From assembly GCF_026212465.1 (NCBI RefSeq), contig NC_080052.1:14725878-14789877 (forward strand): 64,000 nt of DNA. Direction: 5' to 3'. The position numbers and the translations under genes are program-made. The notes below the pieces were generated by a model. It ran no database searches. It saw only the letters and a list, made by a program, of their open reading frames with translations, and had not been told where the DNA came from. Positions 13,756 to 25,065 of the stretch are shown piece by piece (the first letter of the stretch is position 1; the number at the start of each line of letters is the position of its first letter). Source of the DNA: Amaranthus tricolor (lineage: Eukaryota; Streptophyta; Magnoliopsida; Caryophyllales; Amaranthaceae).

Positions 13756-13817
13756 TCGCAATGAAGCAGAATCTTTAGCAGTAGTCATGCCATCTTCTCC
13801 CCAATCCAAAAGCTTCA
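13756..13817 (-). pseudogene. Raf-like kinase exon fragment (W copy)
   Basis: It encodes KLLDWGEDGMTTAKDSASLR, part of the ATP-binding lobe of plant Raf-like (ATMRK1/STY-type) kinases, including the VAIK-equivalent Lys region of the V-K-L-L-D motif. A splice acceptor AG precedes it at 13818-13819. The fragment is cut off at the block boundary, so the rest of the kinase is absent here. Unlike the other three copies, it has no stop codon in the part that remains. Confidence 0.8.
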
Positions 13818-13956
13818 CTAAATAAACAAATATTAATTTAGTCAAAGAAATAGATAATCACAACATTACACCTATTTATGTTCCTTATAAGCACATAGAA
13901 GTTTCTAAAGAAAGCAAGAATCTTATCTCCTAAAACATTCAAAGCCTTTGATCATT

Positions 13957-14198
13957 GAGATAAGTCAAAATTTAGAAGAGAAAAGGTAACATTATGATAT
14001 AAAAGCCTCCTCCCACCCTCCGAAAAAGCGCGCTTTCATAATCCCTTATGCATAGCACTTTCACCCTAAAAACAATTGAGATAAGTCAAAATCTAGAGGA
14101 GAAAAGGTAACATCATGTTATCAAAGCCTCCTCCCACCCTCTGCAAAAGTGGGCTTTCATAATCCTTTATACATAGCACATCAACGCACCCTAAAAAC
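13957..14198. repeat. Tandem duplication, 121-bp unit, two copies
   Basis: GAGATAAGTCAAAAT recurs at 13957 and 14078, and the two units share the CCTCCTCCCACCCTC block. The same pair occurs in blocks X (near 25200-25440), Z (near 54000-54270) and Y (near 61750-61990), so the duplication is older than the segmental duplications. Confidence 0.85.
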
Positions 14199-14900
14199 AA
14201 CTCTTAAAAAGGAAAGAACCCTATAAGGAACTTCATAAAAACATGAAACAAAAAGGGGCGCACTTTGGATGTATGTAAGAATGTTTCATCTACTTCCAAA
14301 AAAACTTAAAGATAACAACCTTAAAAAAAGGATAGAAGATTTCAAAGAACTTCATAATAACATGAAACGTAAAGGGATTAACTATAGATGATGCAAATAT
14401 TCTCCATCTACTTGGCAAAAAAAGATCAACGAGGCTATTATATTGCCAAAGAAGCTATTTCACGTTACATTGTAGCACTACCACGACAACGATGAATTAA
14501 TCATAAAAAATAAAGAAATCCAATTACAAACAAACCACAAAGAGGGGAGAATATATAAAACAAATCAGCTACAAAACAAAAGCAAAAGAAGAATTGAAAT
14601 CCAAAAATCGAAAATCCAATCATTTAAAAAGTGAATATTTTGTCGCTATACCTTTCATCCAAAATAAACCCAATGTTTTAGCCCAATTGATTGATTGTTG
14701 AAGATGATACTCAAACCCAAAAAACATTAATTAACCGTGTTAGACCGAAAAATTGAAAGCCTAATTTTCACCCAAATTGATTGAAATTAGGAAAGAGTAC
14801 AAACAAATAATAAATCATAATATCCATATGATAAAAATCCATTCTTTATCAAAATTACATCTAAGAAAGGGAAAAATCAAGAGGAAAGAGTACTCAGAAC

Positions 14901-16242
14901 CAGTGGTGGATCCAGGATTTAGAGTCCCCTGGGGCACCACTAACAAATGGACGAAATTTCAACAGAATTTTAGTTGTAAAATTGACAAAAAATGTCCTTG
15001 TCTCAATAAGTTTTATGGAAAGTTCATTAAGAGTCTTTATATCCAAGAATCACTCGTCGTTTCCTCACATCACTAATAAAATATCTAAGTGATTCCTCAA
15101 AAATCATAAATCAAGATCACTAGGACAAAACATCATAACTCAAGATCACATTATTATTGTCATTTTGTAGACCAAGATCCAAGAACCAAGAATCAACCAT
15201 CTTGAAAATCAAATTGCCTTTATTACTTATGTAATCACATCTCTGAATCAAAACCAGGAATTAGGCCAATCATCCACAATCACTCCAACCTCTTAACGAA
15301 AACAGAACTGAGCATTTGGAAATCATAAATCAAGATAATGGTTTAGAAATTTTTTCTTGATTATGATTGTAAGGAGTGCTTGATTGTGGATGATTATTAA
15401 TTATTAATTGATTGTGAATGATTTCTGTCTTGATCATGAAGCACTCCAACTGCTCAGATTATCAAGCACTCCTTGCATTTATTAACTTAAGCATATGATC
15501 TTCCACTCAAAAAAAAAGCATATGATGTTCTTCCATTAAGAAACAACAACAGTACAACATTGGTTTAGAAATTCTTAATTAGTAATGCTTAATTTCATTA
15601 TTCTTAATAAACTCCAAATTATCTTCTGGATATGGCTCGAAGCACATATATCTAAAATCAAGAAATATTCAATAATTCAACTATTCAAGATAAACAAATA
15701 CATTAACAAACACATTAACAATAACAAAGATTCAATCACTCAAAAACCATAAACAAAAAAAAAATCAAGAAACAACATTCTAATAAAATTCAAGAATCAA
15801 AATTAAGAATAAAGATTAGAACAACAAGAATAAGAATTTAAAGATTAAGATAAAGATTACGATTAAGAGTGAAAATACCTAAAAAAATCAAAATTTTGAT
15901 TTTTAGGGTTTTTGTAAAGAGAGTAGAGGACAGTCGACCCTCGACTTTCGACTAAGGAAGTGAGGCGTGAGCAGGAGCGAGCATGAGCAGCGCCAGACAG
16001 CAGCGTCTGGGCCACCGGAGGCAGGCAGTGACGGTGAGGGTGGCAGGCGGCAGGGGCTGAATGACGGCTGTAGAGTAGAATTCTTTTAGGTTTTTTTTTC
16101 AGAGTAGAGAGAAGGGGAGTAATGTAGTGTTTCTGAAAATTGTGTTTTGACCTCGTAGCATTCGAAGAACATAATTTTCTTTTTTTTTTAAATTTCGCCC
16201 CGGGGCACGTGCCCGGGAGGCCCATACGTAGATCCGCCCCTA
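14901..16242. mobile_element. Non-autonomous hAT element
   Basis: The ends are CAGTGGTGGATCCAG on the left and GATCCGCCCCTA on the right, the classic hAT C/TAGGGGCGGATCC terminal type. The 8-bp target duplication CTCAGAAC is perfect (14893-14900 and 16243-16250). Sister blocks at 26143 and 62695 keep the empty site with one CTCAGAAC. No transposase similarity was seen; a GC-rich stretch at 15950-16060 is of unknown origin. Confidence 0.93.
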
Positions 16243-16641
16243 CTCAGAACCAAATAAGGTATAAAATAGATGAGAAAACAAAGAAGTTAAGTAGCGTTTG
16301 GAAACCAAAAATTGAATTGAAAATTCAGAATTCAATTTTGAATTTCAATTTCAAATATATTATTTGGAAAATCTTAGAATTTACAATTTCATAATTACAA
16401 ATCGTAAAATTTGTTTGGAATCAATGAGATTTTCAATTTCTAAGTTTCAAATTCTAACATTGTTTGGCAAAAATGAGGAATTACAATTCTTGAATTCAAT
16501 AGTAACATTTAATAAAACATAACGGTTCAAAATTTTTTTTGGAAAAATATAGTCAATACCACTCTAAACACATCCAAACTGTCCATATAAACAAAAATAA
16601 AATCTGAAAAAAACTACTCAAGAGTTAAGACATAGTAACAC

Positions 16642-17681
16642 TCAGTCTAATTTCTCATTTTCTGGTACTTTTTTTAACATAACAAACTCTTCTGTATCCT
16701 TCAGAAACAGCTTTGTTGCCTTCAAGACTTCATGTCGATCTAGTCCGGCAACCTTTGAAACAACATCATAAACCTCTTTGGAATCGGGCTTAGGTGGAAG
16801 TTTGTTTGATTGTAGATAATTTTCAAACGACTCTGTAAATCTAGATATAGCATCCACGATAGAATCTTTCGTTGACCTCTTGTTAGATGATGCAGAGTTT
16901 GCCTCAGATGCACTGCAAGTTTCATTTTCTTTCTCCATAGCTGCCACAGATTCTTCATATTGCTCAGCTTCTTGACCCGTAGCTCTATCCATGGCAAATA
17001 GTGTGCATATTTCATCCCAATGATCGATATTCTTATTTCTATAAGCAGACGCCACGGGATTGACCTATTTAAAAAAATGACTAGATAAATATTATAAAGA
17101 TAAAAAATACAAGTTATTTATACTTCTATTTATTTACTATAAAAAGTATCACAAGCACTGACAATAATATAAAAACCAAGGGCCGAAAACAATACAAAAG
17201 ACAAAGACAAGCAAAGACTGAAAATAAGGTAGAGAATTTTAATAGATGATAATATGAAATTGAAACTAATTAAGAACATAACTAGCAAATATTTAGATGA
17301 AGTCAATTTATGAGATTGTACCTTACAATAGGCACTCCATTCCTCGTGGTCTTCAATTGGGATAATAAGCATCTTCTTATCATCATCCCACTTAAACTTG
17401 GTGTAAGTGCGAATATCTGTGATAACTGAATGATGTTTCTTCCAAACTTTGATTCGATTCTTTACATGTTCGGTATTAGCCAATAAACCCAATTGGTTCC
17501 TTAGGTTATCAGCAACAGCTTGATATGCTTGTGGTTTGAATTCTCCATTCCCCTTATTTCCTTCACGGATATGCTCAAACAAAGTGGAGATAAGTATAGC
17601 ATCCATTTGTTGGTTCCAAGTAAGATAAGATCGTTTTGGTTGTTTTTGTGGTACCATTGGCTCTTTTTCGGATCTCTTCAT
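16642..17681 (-). CDS. Harbinger ORF1: Myb/SANT-like DNA-binding protein
   Basis: This is the accessory protein of PIF/Harbinger elements, which binds DNA through a Myb/SANT-like domain and is needed with the transposase for transposition. The two exons are 17322-17681 and 16642-17064. The intron is GT-AG and phase 0, giving 260 residues and an intact frame from the ATG at 17681. Residues of about 18-115 form the trihelix-like domain: SYLTWNQQMD, then EFKPQAYQAVADNL, VKNRIKVWKKHH and FKWDDDKKML. Exon 2 opens with the conserved YRNK...HWDEICTLFA..RATG segment and continues into an acidic, Ser-rich linker and a basic C-terminal helix. The frame runs through the intron for some residues, but the splice restores the known domain order. 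Confidence 0.87.
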
Positions 17682-17979
17682 GATGAATGCTAAAAGTATG
17701 TCTCAGCAAAGGCAATCAACATTAATAAGCATGTCCTCAACAATATAAAGACAAATTACAGAATATGCAGTAAAACAATTACATATGAACAATTACGAGT
17801 AGCAGTGCAAATAAGGAAGCCATATGATTTTAAACAAGTCTTCATGTACCCAACAAAACAACCTACTTTAAAGGCTTTAGTGCAAATAACAATACATAAT
17901 TAAGTTGTTCTTTCAAATAATACTTAAGAGAGTAATAAGACTTCCAATCTAGCTTAATATCTACAAGCATTTAAGACAT

Positions 17980-19391
17980 TTAGGACAAAGATCTCCTAAC
18001 TAAAATCTCAAGTAACATGTCTCCTTCGCAGTTGATGTTCTTCAAACATCTTTTGAGCAAGATTATCTCATTACTTGATTGCGTACTAATAATGTAATCA
18101 TCTTCTACATCTTCTTCATCAATTGTCTCTATATTTAGTAAATCTTCATCTACCTCATTAACAAGACTTGTTTCATCCATAATTTCATCCCTCAAAAAGT
18201 TATCAAGAATAAAACAAGCGTTGATAATTCTAATTTGAGTCTTTTTATCATAAAAACATGGATCTCTAAGTATACTCCATCGCTTTTTCAATAACCCAAA
18301 AGCCCTTTCAATTGTGTTTCGAGCTGAAGAATGTTGTAAATTAAAAAGCTCTTTGTAATTTGTTGGAGTGGTTCCTCTCCACAAATTCAAATGGTACCTC
18401 GTACCTCTATAAGGAGCTAGAAAACCTTCAGCTTTAGCAAATCCCAAATCCACAAGAAAATACTTATCTGCATTATATAATTATTATACATATATTAGCA
18501 TTTCATTTTACATTTGGTGTAAATTATTAGGTTGTTGTTACACATATAAAGTCTTACTTCTAGGAATCTTCAAACCATTAGGCCTTTGAAGAGCATCACG
18601 AAGAACGCGTGGATCCGAAGCAGAACCTTCCCAACCAGGCAAAACGTAAGTAAAATAAAGATTTGAATCACATGCAGCTAAAACATTGGTGCTAGTGTCC
18701 CCCTTTCTATCTCGGTAGCGAGCTCAATCTTCAATAGGCACAGTCATTTTAATATGAGTCCCATCGAGAGCTCCAGCAACGCCCTAATATGGTTTATGCT
18801 AGTTAATACTACAAATCAAACCTCCTAAGAAAGTAAAGACATAAATTTATTTTTAATACTATAACTTACCTCAAACCTATTCCACTTCGTATCCTTTGTG
18901 TAATTGCTCTGGTTATTACATGGTTTTATGTAATACTTTCCAAGCTTGAGTAGTGCTTTAAGGACTACATTAAATTGTCGACTAATAGTCTCTCCAGAAC
19001 GAGCAAAGGTTGCTTGTATTGTTCTATTTTTCAAATCATGTGCAAGAACATGAAGAAACATTGCAACAATTTCTTTCACTGTAACATATCTTGTAGTCAC
19101 TAAACCACCCTTAGATTGTAAAATATTGCACAATTTTTCAAAACAACGTTTGTCTAGACGTAATTGCTCCCTACATATTCTATCATTCATCAACGTGTCC
19201 ATCCAAATTGTTCGTCTATTCATACGTTCTTGTTGATTGCATGTTATTTCCTTTACTTCATACCTCAAATCAAACCAAGCCACAATAATAGTCATGAAAA
19301 AACCTACAACCGCCATAACAACTTTCTTATCTTTATCCACATTCTCCCTTGCACGTTTTCTGGATTCTTGAATGCTAAGTTGATCAGACAT
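17980..19391 (-). pseudogene. Harbinger DDE transposase (DDE_Tnp_4), one premature stop
   Basis: The inferred exons are 18870-19391, 18558-18783 and 17980-18467, with GT-AG introns and consistent phases, 412 codons in all. The N-terminal part has the KLCNILQSKGGL...VTVKEIVAMFLHVLAHDLKNR segment of HARBI1-like proteins. The catalytic positions are visible: D in GALDGTHIK, D in [13 protein letters not shown] and E in RNTIERAFGLLKKRW. LAPYRGTRYHL is also present. A TGA at 18724-18726 replaces the expected Arg codon in [13 protein letters not shown], between the first and second catalytic acids. A full transposase is therefore not made unless the stop is read through or edited. Confidence 0.87.
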
Positions 19392-19893
19392 TTTTTGTCT
19401 TCCCACAAAAAAACTATTTGTCACTTAGGTTACATGGGAGTATTTTGCAATTAATAAGTACTTACAAATTGTATAAATTATTATTAACATTAAGAATATT
19501 TGACACTTCTAGTAGAAGTATAAGATTTAACTTTTAACCCCTTAATAATGTAAATGAAGTATATGATTTAACTCCTTACAAATTGCAATTAATAAGTTAC
19601 CACTAATAAGTGATGGACAACGAAGTATTGCAAATCTCTAGAAATTAATGCTAATACACCATTTGTGCTTTTGAGAATGATAGTATATCCTATTAAACTT
19701 ATGCATTAGAATAAAAGGGTAATAATCAAAAGAAAAAATTCAAAATCAACAACTTACAAAAATATATAAAAACTAAATAAAAAAACCCAAATTTGTAAAG
19801 AGGAAATGCTACAGCCTACAACAATCAAAAGCAAAAAAAAAAAAATAAAGGAAGAAGAAATCCAATTAAATGGAAACCTAGAATTCAAAATTG

Positions 19894-20163
19894 ATGTACA
19901 TGGCTTTAACAGTCATAATAATAATAATCCCTGCAATTTTAGGGTATGTGATTATTATGAAATGGTTGAGAAGAAAAAAATACCCACTAGTAGCAGGTAC
20001 CATGTTTAACCAGCTTCTTAATTTCAAAAAACTTCAACATTATATGACACATCTTGCTGCTAAAAACAAAACTTACAGATTATTAACCCCTTTTCGAAAT
20101 GAAATTTACACTTCTGATCCCTTGAGTATTTCCTTAATGACCATTACAACGTTGTATAATTAG
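19894..20163 (+). pseudogene. Captured CYP704-like cytochrome P450 N-terminal fragment
   Basis: The translation has the N-terminal membrane anchor (IIIIIPAILGYVIIM), the basic-then-Pro hinge (RRKKYPLVAGT) and MFNQLLNFKKLQHYMTHLAA, followed by TYRLLTPFRNEIYTSDP. This is the first exon order of CYP704-family fatty-acid hydroxylases. After SDP the frame breaks, and the continuing similarity (EYFLNDHYN, like VEYILKTNF) lies in another frame. The heme-binding region is absent. It lies inside the Harbinger element, upstream of and opposite to the transposase, so it is a transduplicated host fragment and not a resident gene. Confidence 0.72.
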
Positions 20164-20649
20164 ACTTTTCCGGATAATTTTAAAATCTAAACAGAAATTT
20201 AAGAATTTTATTCCTGAAATACCTCGAAAAATACTAACTCAACAATTTAACCATAGAAACAATGGGGTAAGAACAGTTAATGACAAAAACAAGGACAAAG
20301 CATACCAGAAGAGAAATAGAAAGTAAGAGATGAAGCATACCTGAAAAGTAAGGACAAAAAGATTTGGAGCAATGAACACCAACAACAATGGTGGATCGAG
20401 GCAGATTGGATTGGAATTGGGAGAACACAATAGAGATAGAAAGATGAAAATAAGTCTGAAAGTGGGAGAGGCAACCTGGATTTGAAATGATAGGTTATGG
20501 GCTTTCATTTTAACAAGGGCTAAAAAAAAGAGTTTTGGAATTAGATTGGAATTTGGCCAAATTCTAGAATTGAAATTTATGACCTCCCAAACAAGTAATT
20601 TGAGGCAATTCAGGATTTATAAATCAAATGTCCATTCCCAAACAAAGCA
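20164..20649. other. Harbinger right subterminal region, no gene
   Basis: Non-coding end of the element between the P450 fragment and the terminal inverted repeat. Short open frames on the minus strand here are hydrophobic low-complexity translations with no recognisable domain. Confidence 0.5.
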
Positions 20650-21184
20650 TTAAAGAAAATGAATGCAAAGAAATCACCTTAAGCTTAACTATGAACCGAC
20701 AAACAGACGATCTGTTGTGGCGTGCGGGGAAACAAAAAGAAGAAGCATAAGCAATGCCCTTCAGCTGAGATGGAGTAGTCAGTAATTGTAGGAGTAGGAG
20801 AAGAAGTGCGTGGAAGAATTTAAGGGAAACAGGAGAAACGTGTCAGCTTAATAGAAGGCAACTAGTCATTAAACTAAAATGTGAACACTACCCTAATACG
20901 TTCTGTTTTCTACACCGATCAACCAAGTATACATCATAAAATCAACAGTACTATTCAAAATTCACCCACAAAATCAAATAATACTTCATAGCTTAACAAA
21001 ACTCAACTATAATGAAATCAGCAAGTGAAGCAAAGAATATCTACTTAAAACTAACTTACATGTCATAATTTCAATTCTACAAAATATTCTCAAAGAAAAG
21101 AATAACAATCTAATTTTTTTGTAGGAAAAATCAAGCAACATGCTAATCATGAATAGTGTAAGCAACATTTGTTCAACAAGTGAA

Positions 21185-21534
21185 TCAATTATTGATATTA
21201 AAAAATTGATCAATAATACCCAAAACAACACTACAAATATGCTGAAACCCATCTTCTCTTGCCTTCAGCAAAGCACGATAAGTGACCTTACATAGTCTTG
21301 TAAAAGCATTATGACAAACATTAGTGTTAGCAACAACACCCATTACATGCATTGTTGAATAATCATAATTCTCTAATCCCAAATCTTGTAATGAAGATTT
21401 TAAAGAATCATTAGCCAATGAATATTTTGAAGCACACAATCGAAACACTCTTACCGACTTATTACTATTATGATCATGACTTACAATACTGTTGCTTGGA
21501 AGTTATGATGATAAATATGTGTAACTTTCTGATG
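21185..21534 (-). pseudogene. Unrecognised coding fragment, W copy
   Basis: The translation contains VFRLCASKYSLANDSLKS, ENYDYSTMHVMGVV and LCKVTYRALLKAREDGFQHI. It is conserved in blocks X and Y. The upstream part SYTYLSS is followed by a TAA where the X copy has CAA (Gln), so this copy is interrupted. I do not recognise the family. It could be one exon of a host gene lying next to the kinase pseudogene. Confidence 0.5.
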
Positions 21535-21544
21535 CATTTTCCAT

Positions 21545-22324
21545 TCCGTCTTGTGCGATACCGTCTCAATATGAGACGGATAGCCAATTAGCCTAAAAAT
21601 AGTTTTCTTCAATATGCACTCAATACTTGATCTATTTAAAGGTCATAATTGATACTTATAAGGTCAAAATTAATTTTTCAATTGGTCATTTTAAGGTCTG
21701 AGTTGATCATTTCTAAATCAAATTGAAATTTTTTACAACAAAGCAGCCATGAACTCTTTATCATTTTCAAACAGCATTCATTTAATGGATCATTCAAGGT
21801 CTAAATTGATCATTTTTAGATCAAAATTGAAAATTTTATAACAAAGCAGCCATGAACACATGATCATTTCCAAGAGCATTCGTCGAATCATTTGGCAAAA
21901 ACATAACTCGAGATCGACGCTTTCTCTCCCTTCACATCAAGGGTAAGCAAACACTACACCTACAACTTTATTTCTAAGCCCATTATGATTAGAAACTGTT
22001 GAGGAAAAAGCAATTTCACTATTATTGATCGATGATTAAAGAGTACAAGTACTCTTCGTTTAAAAATACTTTTGAGTAAAATAATTAACATGTAATAGTT
22101 CAAGTTCGTAGTGACGTTAAGAAGACGACATTTAAATTGACTTCGATCATTATTGCAGCGAATATGAAGAACTTGAATGAAGCGTTACATTAAAAGTTCA
22201 AGCACCTAATCAAAAATAAAATAAGTGCCAAGTAAACATGGCATAAGAGTAGAAATTTATAACAAAATAGACAAATTCTTGGAAATTTTACCACCCAACA
22301 ACTTTAGTTTTGTTAAAGAGGGGC
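21545..22324. repeat. Segment S (inverted copy at 57107-57887)
   Basis: It starts with the hairpin-like CCGTCTCAATATGAGACGG near 21563. It contains a two-copy tandem repeat of about 103 bp (AAGCAGCCATGAAC at 21741 and 21844). It recurs as the reverse complement at 57107-57887. No gene seen. Confidence 0.8.
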
Positions 22325-22384
22325 ATTAACTTTTGTGATCGTCTCTCTATTTTAATACCTAACAATCGATAACAATAACACTAA

Positions 22385-22698
22385 CGGTCTGTTTAGTTAG
22401 TGGTACTAAAAGGGTAGTAATGAGAATGATTTATAATGTAAAATTTCATTTAAAGTTTCATGTCATTCCCATGGTGATGAAACTTTGATCACAAAAAAGT
22501 TTTTTGTTTACAAATTTCCTTTTTCACCTAATACCACCTCTCCCAATGGTAATGCATTGGAATGAATTTTATGAAGAAAATGACATGATTGAAGTTGGAC
22601 AAGCATGACCTTCAAGGTAGCCAAGAGATTTTTCAACCAAAATTACACTAGTTTTCATTACCATTAGCACCGTTTATTACCAACTACCGAACGGGTCA
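22385..22698. mobile_element. Tourist-like MITE (X copy)
   Basis: 314 bp with ends CGGTCTGTTTAGTTAGTGGTA and an inverted counterpart ending ACCGAACGGGTCA, flanked by TAA on both sides. A TAA/TTA 3-bp duplication and a GGNCTGTTTGG-like start fit Tourist/PIF-Harbinger MITEs. Copies are at 56738-57051 and 58966-59280. Confidence 0.78.
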
Positions 22699-24408
22699 TA
22701 AACACTATCCACACTCTTGAATAAGGCACATTTTGAAAAAAATCCATACTCTTGAATAAGGCACATTTCGAAAAAAAAAAAAAAATCCATACTCTTGAAT
22801 AAGGCACATATCCAAGACCACAATTATGTTTAACAATATTAATAGAAACAAGTAAACAACATATATTTGATGATAGTTTATTATGCAATTAAGTGAAACA
22901 TTAGTTGTACATTTGCATACATAAGAAATAAGGTCATTTGGGAAAATTTAAAATAAGTAGTGGTAAAATTAAAAAGCATGTTAGTGATAAAAGTGGTAAA
23001 ACCAATTATAATGTAGTAAATGGAACTTGTCACCTTGGTCCACTAAAATGTCTTGCCATCTTCATACTAAAGAGTAAGAATAGGATCACCTTACAAAAAA
23101 AAATCCAAAAGGTTTTGCAAACGCTTTTAGGAAATTAAAATCACCTTACATGAATGACACATCAAAACTCTTTGTTCAAGAAAAAAGTTATAAAACATTA
23201 TGAATTATGAAGATAATAAAGAGAGACATATAGAATTTGAAAGATCCTTAAAAAATAACATCATAACATTCAATGATGACAACCTAATATGTACATCACT
23301 AATAATCGTAAATTTCTATATGCACTCACAACCTACACTTCAAAAAATCTATTTTCTCATAAGTCCTTACCCTATTACATCTTACTGTTCATCATCAAAA
23401 GATAGAATAATGACCATATATAAAGAAAATAAGTTGAACGTCACATGAAATATAGCAATACTTAGTAGGAACATATGTGATAAAACAATGAACATATCTA
23501 GTGACTCTAACATACCCAAAACATAGCAATAATTAGTAAGCAAGACAAGTTTTCCCCTTCGTAATCATATTACCTTTGTGATTAATGAAAACACGCAACC
23601 ATTACCCCTTCGTAGTTAGTCTGTAAATTCAGTCAATTGGTTGTGTTTTTAAGGATAACATCAAATAATGATGACGGTGAAAAATAAAAATTGAATGCAA
23701 ATTATCAAATTATATTATTAATTAATAAGCAAAAAGTGCATACATGCTTACTAATTATTTAAACTTATTGTGTAAATTCAGTTTTCCTTGTATGAGTTGA
23801 TGCATTCTTGATGAAATTATAAAGGATGCATATAAGAAAAACGCGATCACCGTTAACAGTGAGCGGGTTCAACAAATTTGAGATTTCTTTATATGTTGTG
23901 TGCATCAGCTTTGATGATACTCTAGCTTTTACAGAACCATAGAAATAGAACATTCATTAGTACTAAACCTTGTTGTGGCAGTGAGGTTACTTATTAGTGG
24001 TGTGTAACAACAACAGTTTTGTTTGGAATCTGCTCTTTGCATGTTGTTGTCCAAACTAAGGCAATGAAGAACTTACAATTTGTTTTTTTACACTCCTCTA
24101 GGGTTCGTATGAATAGGCCTTGGCACCTAATCTGCATCAACACAAAAGTAAGTCAAGGAAGCAACATATTCTGTGAATTTCTCAAACCTTAACATTTGGT
24201 TTTGATTTTTCTTGAAGAGAAAGTGTGTGGAGAAGGACAGACACAAAAAAGGTTGAGCCCATTTCATTAGAGAAAGGACATTTTCCAAATACAGTAGTTA
24301 AAATTAATGTGAACTGTGAACGTCCAGATCAGTGGGTGTTGAGGTCACAAATAGATACACAGGGAAGCATCTGATATTATATTTTGGAAAAGACACACAA
24401 ATGTTCAC
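22699..24408. other. Block X, non-coding stretch downstream of the kinase pseudogene
   Basis: AT-rich DNA with short tandem ATACTCTTGAATAAGGCACAT repeats near 22720-22810. Short open frames near 22938 and 23200 are not conserved as proteins among the three copies. No recognisable exon was found for the rest of the kinase (activation loop to C-terminus). Confidence 0.45.
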
Positions 24409-25065
24409 CTGAGACATCACAATGGACAATTTGCTTTGGATGTAGATAGCTTAGGCTGTCAAAATATTAAGAACAAATCAAGATGAAATTTATAGAAAAT
24501 AAAAGGGAAAAACTGAAAGATTTCAAGTTTAACTCACTTTCTAGCAAGATCTAACGCAAGCTGAATCACAACGTTAAAAGCAAGCTTTTTCTTCCTATTT
24601 CTTATCAAGAACTGCTTAAGAGTTCCCCTAGGAATATACTCAACAACAACACAGCATACCCTAGATGAAAGAGCGCGGGGAGGATTTAAGGATGCTTTTA
24701 CAGGTATTTTGAGATTAGATGTTCCCATGGAGGCCCCAACATACTATAATTTCTTCATATTAGGGGATAAGATGATAAATTTTAACCATAAAGTTTGAGA
24801 CATGTCACTTTAGCATAAGAGGGCGTCCATGAAATTCAAAATACAATGCAACACTTTTCTCAGTCACTTTAATAGAAATGTCACAAAGCAAAGTATCAAG
24901 TATAAAAATCAGCCAAAAAAGGATCAGTTAGCAAGAAAATTACTTTAGTAACATTTAGATGGTCAAGGTTTTGGTAAACAACAACTTCTTGCTAAAAGGC
25001 CGCTCGCAATGAAGCAGAATCTTTAGTAGTAGTCATGCCATCTTCTCCCCAATCCTAAAGCTTCA
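24409..25065 (-). pseudogene. Raf-like (ATMRK1/STY-type) protein kinase pseudogene, X copy
   Basis: Three adjacent exons are kept: 24944-25065, 24538-24743 and 24409-24455. They encode the region from the invariant-Lys strand (DWGEDGMTT) through GASMGTSNLKIP and PPRALSSRVCCVVVEYIP to LSYLHPKQIVHCDVS, where the catalytic-loop HRD has become HCD. The first exon carries TAG in place of Leu in KLLDW and a second TAG at AF-stop-QEVVVY. Exons for the N-terminal lobe start, the DFG loop and the C-lobe are absent. The functional family are cytosolic MAPKKK-like Ser/Thr/Tyr kinases. This copy cannot make an active kinase. Confidence 0.85.

Larger units (their letters stand above)
16290..20649 (-). mobile_element. 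PIF/Harbinger DNA transposon with two genes and captured host DNA
   Basis: The 4,360-bp element is flanked by TTA (16287-16289 and 20650-20652), the Harbinger target. The empty site is preserved near 26180 and 62740. Imperfect terminal inverted repeats read AGTAGCGTTTGG on the left and CCAAACAAAGCA on the right. It encodes a Myb/SANT-like protein and a DDE transposase on the minus strand, and also carries a P450 fragment on the plus strand. It sits only 37 bp from the end of the neighbouring hAT target duplication. Confidence 0.94.
13756..21544. repeat. Segmental duplication block W (homologous to 25005-27016)
   Basis: From 13756 the sequence matches block X from about 25005 in the same orientation, and blocks Y and Z. 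Without the two transposon insertions at 14901-16242 and 16290-20649, the block is about 2 kb and ends near 21544. The left edge cuts into a kinase exon immediately upstream of the CRS2/PTH gene. Confidence 0.88.
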
